Source: Modestobacter caceresii (GTDB lineage: Bacteria; Actinomycetota; Actinomycetes; Mycobacteriales; Geodermatophilaceae). From it: DNA of 38,012 nt. Each line of letters begins with the position of its first letter. Position 1 is the first letter of the stretch. The stretch is taken from positions 1-38,012 of the forward strand of contig NZ_JPMX01000043.1 of NCBI RefSeq assembly GCF_000761485.1. Reading direction: 5' to 3'. The notes beneath the pieces were generated by a model. That model saw nothing but the letters and a program-made list of their open reading frames with translations. It searched no databases and was not told the origin of the DNA. A program made the translations under genes and the position numbers. This document shows positions 30,395 to 38,012 of the stretch, piece after piece.

Positions 30395-33364
30395 CTACTG
30401 AGAGGGGTCCGGTGGGGGCGCGACGGCGTCCTCGGCAGCGAGCTCGGTGGCGCGGTGCGGGTGGGCGAACGCCTCGGCCAGCGCCTGCCGCAGCGGCCAG
30501 GCGCCGGCCCGCCAGGCCAGCGCCCGGCCCAGGGCGGCCGGCGTCCCGTCCACCGCGTCGACGTCGGCACCGGGCCACCAGGCCACCTCGACCCCACCGG
30601 TCCCGGTCAGCGTCGGGTGCACGGCGACCGACCCGGTCAGCGCGGTCAACCCCAACCGGGCGGCGGCCAACCCGGCACCGGGCACCTCCGCCCAGCCGAC
30701 GGTCCGGGCCGGGCGACTGGTCACCCGGGCGGCGACCTGCTCGCTGGCCAGCGGCACGTCCAGCAGGTCGGCGACCGCGTCGGGGCGGCCACCGGCGGGC
30801 ACCACGGCCGATGAGACCAGTGGCTGTAACCACGGGGCGTCCAGCACGACCGCCGCGTCGCTGACCTGGGCCGGAGCGGTCCGGACTCCCGCCGGCGGGT
30901 CGACGTCCACGCCGTCCAGCGCGCCGGCGAGCTGGGCGTACACCGTGCGCAACACCGCCGGGGAGACCGTGCGCGCCGGGTCCCCGAGCCGGTCGAGCAG
31001 GTCGATCGCGTCGTCGACGTCGGCCAGCACGTCGGCCACCGTGGCCGGGACGCCGAGCAGGGCGAGCACGGCGTCGGGGAGGTCGCCGACCAGTTCGTAC
31101 AGTCCCTGTAACTCGGGAGCGCCCGGAGCGCGGAGCCGGGCCGGCCGCACTCCGTCGAGGACCGGCGAGGTGCGCAGCCACCAGCGCAGATAGCCGGGGA
31201 CGACGGTGCCGCCGAGGTCGAGGTCGGCCCGGGCGGCCGGCGGCAGGGCGGCGAGGAGCGGCAGCGCGGACTCCCAGTCACGCACCAGCTCCAGGTCGCG
31301 CACCGCGGTGAGCACCGGCCACTCCGGCGGCGGCGCATCGGCCGGCAGTCGGTCCAGCACGGCGTCCACCCACTCCTCGACCCGGTCGACGTCCAGGTCG
31401 TCGGGGTCCTCGGCGGTCAGCAGGGCGAAGGTGTCCAGCACGCCCACCGCGAGCAGTGCATCGACGTCCTGGCCGCGGGCGAACTCCGGGTCGAGCGCGC
31501 CGAGCGCGCCGGGCGCGAGCACGTCGGCCAGCGGCGACCCCGGGCGCACCAGCTCCCCGGCGGGCGTCCAGCCGCCGTCGTCGTCGGGCAGCGCCAGCTC
31601 CGCCAGCCACGGCAGCTCCCCGGGGGCCGGCGCCGCCGCGGCGACGAGGGTGAGGACGGCGACGGCCAGCGGCTCGACGTCCTCACCGCCGTCGGCCCGG
31701 TCCAGCGAGCTCTCCACCGCCGCGCGCACGTCGGGGTCAGCGAGCACCGCGGCTGCGGTCGCCGGCCGCGCACCCAGCCGCTCCAGCACCCGCCGGGCCG
31801 GACCGGCCGCCACGGCGGGGTCGGCGATCCGCAGTCCGAGCGGAGCCAGCCGCGCAGCGGGCAGCGACTCGTCGGCGAGCAGCACACCGGCCGGGGTCTG
31901 CGCCGTCCGCCCGTCGGCCAGCGGCACCGGGAGGGCGGCCAGCTCGTCCCGGTCAGCGCCGTCCAGCGCGCCGTAGAGCCGGGCCCACCACTCCCCTGGC
32001 CGCCGCACCCCGCGCACCGCCTCGACCACGTCGGCCCACCCGGCGCGCCGCACGCCGAGGGCGGCCAGCACCCGGGCGTCGGTACGCCGGGACCAGCCGG
32101 CGGGCAGCAGGCCGGGGAGCACGCCGACCAGGGCGGCGACCCGGTCGTCGGTCGGGTCGTCCAGCGCCACGGCCCGGTCCGGGCGCAGCGGCGGCTCCTC
32201 CGGGTCGGCGGCCGGCAGCCACGAGGTCGCGGTGACCCGGTCGAGCACCGCCCGGCACACCGCGGCGTCCAGGTCGGCAGCCGCCAGCCCGACGGCCGGC
32301 ACCAACTGCAGCAGCACCGGGTCGGCGGGCAGCGTGGCGAGCAGGTCGGCGTAGCCGTCGGCCGCCACCTCGACGAGCGCGTCGGTCACCGGACCGGGGG
32401 CCACGTGCCGCCGGTCCGGGCCCAGGGGGAAGGGGGCGATCAGCCGGGCCGGCAGCGACAGCGGCTCGTCGCTGGGGGTCGGCGCGTGCAGCACCTGCCG
32501 GCCGGTCAACGGGAGCGGCACCCCGTCGTCGTCGACCGGGACGGCCCAGGTGACGGCGTACCGGCGGCGCTCGCGCTCCTCGACGGGCCGGTCGGTGAAC
32601 AGCGCCGCCGGCAGCTCACCGGTGCGCTGCACCAGCTGCCAGGTCCTCACCGTGCCCCCGCCGGCCAGCCGGACCCGTGTGCCGTCGTCCTCGCGGGTGG
32701 AGGTGCGGACCCGGCCGTCGAGCACCACGTCGACGCGGCTCAGCGCGGGCAGCGCCAGCAGCACCTCTGGCTGCAGTGACTGCAACGACGTCCGCACTGC
32801 GGCGACGGCGTCCGGCCGCAGCGGCAGCACGACCTCGGTGGCGAACCCGGCCGCGGGCCGGCCGTCGGTCTCGAACGGCAGACGCAGCACCGGGACGGCA
32901 CCGCCCCGGCGGGCCAGCTCGGGCCCGAGGGCGGGGACGGCGGCGATCGCCGTGCGGGTGTCGGCGGCGCTGAACCGCACGGAGCGGTCGGTGGAGACGA
33001 CGGCCGGCTCGTCGGTCACCGCGAGCACGGCCGCGAAGCCGACGCCGAAGCGGCCGACGGTGTCGCCGGTGTCCCGCTTGGCCGACGCCCGCAGGGTCGC
33101 CAGCGCCTGGACGCCGTCGTCGTCCAGCGCCGCCCCGGTGTTGGCGGCCCGCAGGACGCCGTCGGTCAGGTCGAGCCGGAGGTGCCCCCGGACCCCGGCC
33201 CGGCTCGCCGCGTCGGCGGCGTTCTGGGCGAGCTCCACGAGGAGCCGGTCGCGGTAGCCGCCGCGGACCAGGTCCTCCTCGGCGTTGGCGTCCTCCCGGA
33301 ACCGGGCCGGGGAGTCGGTCCAGGCAGCCAGCACCCGACGGCGCAGTTCGGCGGGGGTGGGCAC
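30395..33364 (-). CDS. sacsin-N-like GHKL ATPase-domain protein, 989 aa
   Basis: The N-terminus (about residues 20-170) is a sacsin/Hsp90-type GHKL ATP-binding domain: RDRLLVELAQNAADAASRAG contains the Glu and Asn of motif N, LRAANTGAALDDDGVQAL the G1 Asp/Gly region, and DTVGRFGVGFAAVLAVTD the lid Gly motif. The remaining 800 residues are Leu/Ala/Asp-rich and predicted helical-beta repeats without catalytic signatures. Such actinobacterial proteins are often labelled Hsp90-like chaperones; actual client binding is untested. GTG at 33364 is the only reasonable start and has no strong ribosome binding site. It is separated from the upstream GlsB gene by a long hairpin. Confidence 0.85.
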   Translation of the reverse strand: MPTPAELRRRVLAAWTDSPARFREDANAEEDLVRGGYRDRLLVELAQNAADAASRAGVRGHLRLDLTDGVLRAANTGAALDDDGVQALATLRASAKRDTGDTVGRFGVGFAAVLAVTDEPAVVSTDRSVRFSAADTRTAIAAVPALGPELARRGGAVPVLRLPFETDGRPAAGFATEVVLPLRPDAVAAVRTSLQSLQPEVLLALPALSRVDVVLDGRVRTSTREDDGTRVRLAGGGTVRTWQLVQRTGELPAALFTDRPVEERERRRYAVTWAVPVDDDGVPLPLTGRQVLHAPTPSDEPLSLPARLIAPFPLGPDRRHVAPGPVTDALVEVAADGYADLLATLPADPVLLQLVPAVGLAAADLDAAVCRAVLDRVTATSWLPAADPEEPPLRPDRAVALDDPTDDRVAALVGVLPGLLPAGWSRRTDARVLAALGVRRAGWADVVEAVRGVRRPGEWWARLYGALDGADRDELAALPVPLADGRTAQTPAGVLLADESLPAARLAPLGLRIADPAVAAGPARRVLERLGARPATAAAVLADPDVRAAVESSLDRADGGEDVEPLAVAVLTLVAAAAPAPGELPWLAELALPDDDGGWTPAGELVRPGSPLADVLAPGALGALDPEFARGQDVDALLAVGVLDTFALLTAEDPDDLDVDRVEEWVDAVLDRLPADAPPPEWPVLTAVRDLELVRDWESALPLLAALPPAARADLDLGGTVVPGYLRWWLRTSPVLDGVRPARLRAPGAPELQGLYELVGDLPDAVLALLGVPATVADVLADVDDAIDLLDRLGDPARTVSPAVLRTVYAQLAGALDGVDVDPPAGVRTAPAQVSDAAVVLDAPWLQPLVSSAVVPAGGRPDAVADLLDVPLASEQVAARVTSRPARTVGWAEVPGAGLAAARLGLTALTGSVAVHPTLTGTGGVEVAWWPGADVDAVDGTPAALGRALAWRAGAWPLRQALAEAFAHPHRATELAAEDAVAPPPDPSQ

Positions 33365-33404
33365 CCGGGCAGCATGCCGGAGGAACGCGTCGGGGAGGTG
33401 CCCG

Positions 33405-33453
33405 GACAGACGTCGAGGGCCCGGCCAGTGCGGCCGGGCCCTCGACGTCTGTC
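33405..33453 (-). terminator. 22-bp perfect-stem terminator of the GlsB gene
   Basis: The arms 33405-33426 and 33432-33453 are perfectly complementary over 22 bp around the loop AGTGC. It follows the GlsB-type stop by about 20 bases and precedes the sacsin-like gene on the same strand, so it probably insulates the two. No T-tract is visible. Confidence 0.85.
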
Positions 33454-33471
33454 AGGGAGTTCGGGCTCCCG

Positions 33472-33741
33472 TCAGCGGGAGATGTTCTTGCGCCCCGTGG
33501 TCATGACGTAGATCCCGAGCACGATGATCGCGCCGATGATCGAGCCGATGATGCCGGCGGTGCCGATCTCGAAGCCGTCGCCGGTGAGGAGACTGCCGAG
33601 CAGGTTGCCGACCAGCGAGCCGACGATGCCGAGCACGATCGTCAGACCGATGCCGAGGTCCTGCTTGCCAGGGATGACGGCGCGGGCGATGAACCCGGCG
33701 ATGGCGCCGATGACGATCAGTACGATGATGTTCCAGATCAC
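33472..33741 (-). CDS. GlsB/YeaQ/YmgE-family stress membrane protein
   Basis: The 89-aa protein has three hydrophobic segments: IIVLIVIGAIAGFIARAVIP, then IGLTIVLGIVGSLVGNLLG, then GIIGSIIGAIIVLGIYVM, with the family's Gly-rich GxxGxxxA/G packing motifs and a short basic end (TTGRKNISR). Members are transglycosylase-associated or general stress proteins in the inner membrane. GTG at 33741 with GAGGAGG five to six bases upstream is preferred; the frame continues upstream through low-quality sequence. A SigB/SigF-like promoter lies about 70-90 bp upstream. Confidence 0.92.
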   Translation of the reverse strand: MIWNIIVLIVIGAIAGFIARAVIPGKQDLGIGLTIVLGIVGSLVGNLLGSLLTGDGFEIGTAGIIGSIIGAIIVLGIYVMTTGRKNISR

Positions 33742-33807
33742 GTGTGCCTCCTCGTGTCGACGGCGGACCGTCGTGCGTCCTGGCGTCTCCAGTAAGCGGT
33801 TGGTGAT

Positions 33808-33833
33808 GTCCCCGGAAGAGGCCCTGGTCAAAC
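33808..33833 (-). promoter_or_regulatory. SigB/SigF-like promoter of the GlsB gene
   Basis: On the minus strand GTTT (33833-33830) and GGGGAC (33813-33808) are separated by 16 nt, close to the actinobacterial GTTT-N15-17-GGGTAT general-stress promoter. The -10 part matches four of six positions. The downstream gene is a typical general-stress target. Confidence 0.5.
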
Positions 33834-33851
33834 GCCGTGATGATCTAGGTT

Positions 33852-33868
33852 CATCACATTGAGTGATG
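33852..33868. repeat. CATCAC-N5-GTGATG inverted repeat
   Basis: A 17-bp inverted repeat with 6-bp arms lies between the divergent GlsB and aldehyde dehydrogenase genes, just outside the SigB-like promoter. It has the size of a GntR/MarR-type operator. No cognate regulator gene adjoins it. Confidence 0.45.
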
Positions 33869-34023
33869 GTGAGCCGCGTCGTGGTCCACCGGATCGCTCA
33901 CGATCACGGCCTGACCAGGCCTCTCTCCCCTGCGCCAGCGACCCACCTCACGCTTCGTGACCTCAGCCACTCGCCTGTCACCGCACCGCTCGGCACGGCA
34001 TACCGGCCAGTAACCTGGCTCAC

Positions 34024-35562
34024 ATGCCGCTCAGCGAGGAGTCGGCCAGTGTCCCGGGCAGCACCGCCGGGACCGTGGCCCGCCACGACACGACCGAGAC
34101 CTTCGAGTCGACGGACCCCGCCACCGGCGGCGTCGTCCAGGTGTTCCCGGTCCACGACGCCGACGCCGTCCGGGAGACCGTCGCCCGGGCGCACCCGGCC
34201 GCCGAGAGATGGGCCGCGCTCGGCTCCGCCGAACGCGAGCTCCGGCTGGCGGCCTACCGCGGTCACCTCGCCCGACGGGTGCACGAGCTGGCCGACCTCG
34301 TGCACCGGGAGAACGGCAAGCCGCGCGCCGACGCGATCCTGGAGATCACCCTCGCCGTGGACCACCTGGCCTGGGCCGCCGGGCACGCGGAGAAGACCCT
34401 CGGCCCCCGTCGGGTCAAGGCCGGGATGCTGGCGGCCAACCACGCGGCGTACCTCGAGTACCAGCCGCTGGGGGTCGTCGGCGTGATCGGACCGTGGAAC
34501 TACCCCGTCTTCACCCCGATGGGCTCGATCGCCTACGCGCTGGCCGCCGGCAACGCCGTCGTCTTCAAGCCCAGCGAGTTCACCCCCGCGGTCGGCGCCT
34601 GGCTGGTCGATGCCTGGCACGCCGCGGTCCCCGACGTCGCCGACGTCCTCCAGCTGGTCACCGGGTTCGGGGAGACGGGTGCCGCCCTCTGCCGGGCCGG
34701 GGTCGACAAGCTCGCCTTCACCGGGTCGGCCGCCACCGGCCGAAAGGTGATGGCCGCCTGCGCCGAGACCCTCACACCCGTGCTCATGGAGTGCGGCGGC
34801 AAGGACGCGATGATCGTCGACGACGACGCCGACGTGAGCGCCGCCGCCGACGCCGCGGTGTGGGGGGCGATGAGCAACGCCGGGCAGACCTGCATCGGGA
34901 TCGAGCGGGTCTACGCCACCAGCGCCGTCTACGACCGGTTCGTCGCCGAGGTCACCCGCCGGACGGCCGCGCTGCGGCCGGGTTCGGACGACGCGGCGGC
35001 CTACGGCCCGATGACCATGGCGAGCCAGACGGATGTCGTCCGCCGGCACCTGGACGACGCGGTGGCCGCCGGCGGACGGGCGGTGACCGGTGCGACCGTC
35101 GAGGGCGGGTTCGTCGCCCCCACCGTGCTGCTCGACGTGCCGGAGAGCTCCGCCGCCGTCCGGGAGGAGACCTTCGGCCCGACCCTGACCATCGCCGAGG
35201 TGGCCGACGCCGAGGAGGGCCTGCGCCGGGCCAACGACTCCACGATGGGGCTGGGCGGCTCGGTGTTCAGCGGGTCGACGGACCGGGCGATGGACCTGGC
35301 CCGCCGGATGCGCAGCGGGATGACCTCGATCAACTCGGTCCTCACCTTCGCCTCGGTGCCGGCGCTGCCGTTCGGCGGGGTCGGGGAGAGCGGGTTCGGC
35401 CGGATCCACGGCGAGGACGGGCTGCGCGAGTTCGCCCGGGCCAAGGCGATCACCCGGCAGCGGGTCGGGCTGCCGGTGGACCTGATGAGCTTCGGCCGGC
35501 CGGCGAGCGCCGCCGACGTGCTCGCCCGGGTGATGGGCCTGGTGCACGGCCGGCACCGCTGA
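34024..35562 (+). CDS. NAD(P)-dependent aldehyde dehydrogenase
   Basis: The 512-aa protein is a standard ALDH oxidising aldehydes to acids. PWNYP (Asn159), the cofactor turn FTGSAATGR (232-240), catalytic base Glu256 in MECGGKDA, nucleophile Cys290 in NAGQTCIG, and EETFGPTLTI are all present. Substrate cannot be read from sequence; this type includes broad aldehyde and succinate-semialdehyde enzymes. TAACCT ends seven bases before the ATG, so the mRNA is probably leaderless. The DUF421 gene follows 13 bp downstream and may be co-transcribed. Confidence 0.92.
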   Translation: MPLSEESASVPGSTAGTVARHDTTETFESTDPATGGVVQVFPVHDADAVRETVARAHPAAERWAALGSAERELRLAAYRGHLARRVHELADLVHRENGKPRADAILEITLAVDHLAWAAGHAEKTLGPRRVKAGMLAANHAAYLEYQPLGVVGVIGPWNYPVFTPMGSIAYALAAGNAVVFKPSEFTPAVGAWLVDAWHAAVPDVADVLQLVTGFGETGAALCRAGVDKLAFTGSAATGRKVMAACAETLTPVLMECGGKDAMIVDDDADVSAAADAAVWGAMSNAGQTCIGIERVYATSAVYDRFVAEVTRRTAALRPGSDDAAAYGPMTMASQTDVVRRHLDDAVAAGGRAVTGATVEGGFVAPTVLLDVPESSAAVREETFGPTLTIAEVADAEEGLRRANDSTMGLGGSVFSGSTDRAMDLARRMRSGMTSINSVLTFASVPALPFGGVGESGFGRIHGEDGLREFARAKAITRQRVGLPVDLMSFGRPASAADVLARVMGLVHGRHR

Positions 35563-35575
35563 GGAGCGCCCGGCC

Positions 35576-36151
35576 GTGGCGAGCAGGTCACATCCGGACA
35601 TGGCCGGGCTCGACCGGGGGCATGGCCAGGGCATGCCCCTCTCCGACGTCCTCCTCGGCGACCCCGCTGCCGCCGGGTACGCCGCTCTCAAGGCCGTGCT
35701 CCTCTTCCTGACCGCGCTCCTGGTCCTCCGGTTCAGCGAACGCCGCACCGTCGGTCAGATGACCCCCTACGACTTCATCGTGGCCGTGGCGATCGGCGCC
35801 ATCGTCGGACGCACCGCCACCTCCTCGCAGACGCCCTGGCTGACCGGGGCGCTCGCCCTGCTGGCCCTGGCGGTCGTGCACACAGCGGTCAGCCGGCTGC
35901 GGTTCCTGCCCGGGGTGCACCGCGCGATCGACCCCCGGGTGCACGTGCTCATCCGGGACGGCGAGGTGGACCGGCACAAGCTCCGCCGCGCGGGCCTGCT
36001 CGACGTGGACCTCGCCGCCCTGCTCCGCCAGCAGGGGATCTCGGACGTCAGCGAGGTCCATCTCGCGGTCTTCGAGTCCAAGGGGGGCATCTCGGTGCTC
36101 AGCTCACCCTCGCAGCGAGCCGACACCTCCACCGACCCGACCGGGCAGTGA
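35576..36151 (+). CDS. DUF421 (YetF-like) membrane protein
   Basis: The 191-aa protein has about three helices (ALKAVLLFLTALLVLRF, FIVAVAIGAIVGRTA, ALALLALAVVHTAVSRL) and the C-terminal YetF domain, with RRAGLLDVDLAALLRQQGIS and EVHLAVFESKGGISVLSSP. The family is of unknown function, linked to spore or envelope stress in Bacillus. GTG at 35576 is preferred because GAGGAG lies nine bases upstream; ATG at 35633 (MPLSDVLLGD) would give a shorter N-terminus closer to the usual family start. It follows aldehyde dehydrogenase by 13 bp. Confidence 0.87.
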   Translation: MASRSHPDMAGLDRGHGQGMPLSDVLLGDPAAAGYAALKAVLLFLTALLVLRFSERRTVGQMTPYDFIVAVAIGAIVGRTATSSQTPWLTGALALLALAVVHTAVSRLRFLPGVHRAIDPRVHVLIRDGEVDRHKLRRAGLLDVDLAALLRQQGISDVSEVHLAVFESKGGISVLSSPSQRADTSTDPTGQ

Positions 36152-36407
36152 CCGGGGAGCCGGACACCCCGATGTGACCAGTCCCTCCCCCGCCTGCGCC
36201 CGGTGACCGGCCGGGTCTGGCAGAGTGAGGGACACCGGCGCCGCCCCCCGCTCATCCGAGAGCAGGTGGACTCGACGTCGGCGCGAGGCTGCGCCACCGA
36301 GGCGCGCCGGCGACCCGACGTCCGACCCGGACCAGCGATGCGGCCCCCTGCGGTGGCCCCGCCCGCGGTGGACGAACGGTGGCCACCGGAGTGTTGAGGA
36401 CCCCCAG

Positions 36408-38012
36408 ATGACCAACTCCTTCCCCCCTGCCCAGAACGACAGCGCTGACCGCCCGCGCCGTCGCGCGACCCGTCCGTCCGCCGCCCCCGCGTCGAGCACC
36501 AGCTCCCCGGCCTTCCGCGCCCCCGCCGCGCCGCCGGCCGAGGGCAGCGCGGAGGGCAACCGCCGCCGTCGTGGCGGCCGTGGCCGTGGCGCCGGTCCCC
36601 GTCCGGAGGGCCAGCCGACCGCCCCCCGCGCCGACGAGCACGTGCCGGCCGCCCCGGTCGTGCCGACCGGCGACGTCCCCACCGTGCTGCCCACCGACAC
36701 CACCTTCGCCGAGCTCGGCGTGCCCGCCCCGCTCGTCGAGGTGCTCACCGCCAGCGGCATCACCGCGCCGTTCCCGATCCAGGTCGCCACGCTGCCGGAC
36801 ACCCTGGCCGGCCGGGACGTGCTCGGTCGCGGGCGCACCGGCTCGGGCAAGACGCTGGCCTTCAGCATCCCGCTGGTCGCCCGGCTCGCCTCCTCCACCA
36901 CCAAGCGCCAGCCCAAGCGGCCGCGCGCGCTGATCCTGGTGCCGACCCGCGAGCTGGCCAACCAGGTCGCCGCCGTGGTCGACCCACTGGCCCGCGCGCT
37001 GGGCATGCGGTCGACCGTCGTCTTCGGTGGTGTCGGGCAGAACCCGCAGGTGCAGGCGCTCGCCGGCGGGGTCGACGTGCTCATCGCCTGCCCCGGCCGG
37101 CTGGAGGACCTCATCGGCCAGGGTCACTGCGACCTCGGCGCCGTGGAGATCACCATCCTCGACGAGGCCGACCACATGGCCGACCTGGGCTTCCTGCCCG
37201 GCGTCAAGCGCCTGCTGGACCGCACCCCCAAGATCGGCCAGCGGCTGCTCTTCTCCGCCACCCTGGACAACGGCGTCGACGTGCTGGTCAAGCGCTACCT
37301 GGACCGGCCGACCACGCACTCGGTCGACCCGGCCGTGGCGCCGGTCTCGACGATGACCCACCACGTGTTCCGGGTCGACGCCGCCGACAAGGGCCAGATC
37401 GTGCAGGAGCTCGCCGCCGGGCTGGGCCGCAGCGTGCTGTTCACCCGCACCAAGCACCAGGCCAAGAAGCTGGCCAAGCAGCTGACCGCCGCCGGGGTGC
37501 CCGCCGTCGACCTGCACGGCAACCTCAGCCAGAACGCCCGCGAGCGCAACCTCGAGGCGTTCAGCAACGGCGACACCCGGGTGCTGTGTGCGACCGACAT
37601 CGCGGCCCGCGGCATCCACGTCGACGACGTCGCGCTGGTCGTGCACGTCGACCCGCCCTCGGAGCACAAGGCCTACCTGCACCGCTCGGGCCGCACCGCC
37701 CGCGCCGGCGCCGGCGGCATCGTGGTCACCATCGCCACCCCCGACCAGGCCGGCGAGGTCCGCACCCTGGCCCGCCAGGCCGGGATCACCCCCGACGTGT
37801 CGGCGATCAAGCCCGGCGCCCGGGAGATCACCGCGCTGACCGGCCCGGCCGCACCGTACGTCGAGCCCGCCCCCGCACCGGCCCCGCAGCCGCAGGGCAC
37901 CGGCGGAGGCGGCAACGGCGGCCGTCGTCGGCGCTCCGGTGGCGGTGGCGGCGCGGCACCGGCGGCGTCGTCCGGTGGCGGACGCGGCGGGCAGACCCGT
38001 TCGGCCGGCCCG
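36408..38012 (+). CDS. DEAD-box RNA helicase, 3' end outside the window
   Basis: 535 codons are visible with no stop, so the gene runs off the right edge. A disordered Ala/Pro/Arg N-terminus ([13 protein letters not shown]) precedes the core with all motifs: Q-motif [18 protein letters not shown], Ia [43 protein letters not shown] and [12 protein letters not shown]. The C-terminus turns into Gly/Arg-rich repeats ([20 protein letters not shown]), typical of cold- or ribosome-assembly helicases that bind RNA. The ATG at 36408 has GAGGA seven bases upstream. A 256-bp gap without recognisable gene precedes it, probably holding its promoter. Confidence 0.92.
   Translation, partial: MTNSFPPAQNDSADRPRRRATRPSAAPASSTSSPAFRAPAAPPAEGSAEGNRRRRGGRGRGAGPRPEGQPTAPRADEHVPAAPVVPTGDVPTVLPTDTTFAELGVPAPLVEVLTASGITAPFPIQVATLPDTLAGRDVLGRGRTGSGKTLAFSIPLVARLASSTTKRQPKRPRALILVPTRELANQVAAVVDPLARALGMRSTVVFGGVGQNPQVQALAGGVDVLIACPGRLEDLIGQGHCDLGAVEITILDEADHMADLGFLPGVKRLLDRTPKIGQRLLFSATLDNGVDVLVKRYLDRPTTHSVDPAVAPVSTMTHHVFRVDAADKGQIVQELAAGLGRSVLFTRTKHQAKKLAKQLTAAGVPAVDLHGNLSQNARERNLEAFSNGDTRVLCATDIAARGIHVDDVALVVHVDPPSEHKAYLHRSGRTARAGAGGIVVTIATPDQAGEVRTLARQAGITPDVSAIKPGAREITALTGPAAPYVEPAPAPAPQPQGTGGGGNGGRRRRSGGGGGAAPAASSGGGRGGQTRSAGP

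Noticed and set aside
34209-35711. Plus-strand frame of 500 codons overlapping aldehyde dehydrogenase
   Set aside because: Out-of-frame shadow of a gene with intact ALDH active-site residues.

Overview
The window is very GC-rich (about three quarters G+C, almost every third codon position G or C) with frequent GTG/TTG starts. It carries typical actinobacterial families: mycothiol-linked DinB/DUF664, DUF1206, HelD, DUF421 and a sacsin-like GHKL protein. Gene style and content suggest a soil or stone actinomycete, perhaps Geodermatophilaceae (Blastococcus, Geodermatophilus, Modestobacter); the family-level placement is inference. It looks like ordinary chromosome: I see no tRNA, rRNA, CRISPR array, insertion sequence or prophage.

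Layout. 1-3.3 kb: tail of a Pro/Ala-rich protein, a two-domain ABM-like barrel protein, a hypothetical protein, an XRE-cupin regulator with its own operator/promoter, and a formate/nitrite-type channel. 3.3-6.1 kb: a large secreted ExeM/NucH-type nuclease with RTX calcium repeats, on the minus strand, with a PhoP-box-like direct repeat in its promoter. 6.2-9.6 kb: a small membrane protein, a glutathionyl/mycothiolyl-hydroquinone reductase, an EthD-like protein, an uncharacterised protein, and a second ABM-like gene paralogous to the first. 9.6-12.5 kb: a translationally coupled minus-strand operon of two different acyl-CoA dehydrogenase subunits and a GNAT acetyltransferase. 12.5-15.9 kb: DUF1810, DinB, an alpha/beta hydrolase-TetR operon with two tandem operators, and an AlaX editing protein. 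16-19 kb: a HelD-type helicase facing a damaged nitroreductase pseudogene.

19.1-24.6 kb is the most interesting block: a same-strand series of an uncharacterised protein, a CYP152 fatty-acid peroxygenase/decarboxylase-type P450, an RsbQ-like hydrolase and an RsbP-like PAS-GAF-GAF-PP2C phosphatase. Together with the STAS anti-sigma antagonist at 27.7-28.0 kb and a GlsB-type stress protein behind a SigB/SigF-like promoter at 33.5-33.8 kb, it suggests a partner-switching general stress circuit.

24.4-30.4 kb: a 33-residue RanBP2-like zinc finger, membrane proteins including two tandem DUF1206 genes, a GNAT, the STAS protein, a MetE-C-like methyltransferase, and a leaderless micro-ORF followed by competing hairpins. 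30.4-38.0 kb: a 989-residue sacsin-like GHKL protein, GlsB, an aldehyde dehydrogenase, DUF421, and a DEAD-box RNA helicase cut by the window edge.

Two themes cross the window. Many start codons lie 6-7 nt behind a -10-like YANNNT hexamer, which points to leaderless mRNAs. An AT-rich palindrome centred on AAAATGGCCATTTT sits between two different convergent gene pairs and is probably a bidirectional terminator or dispersed repeat.
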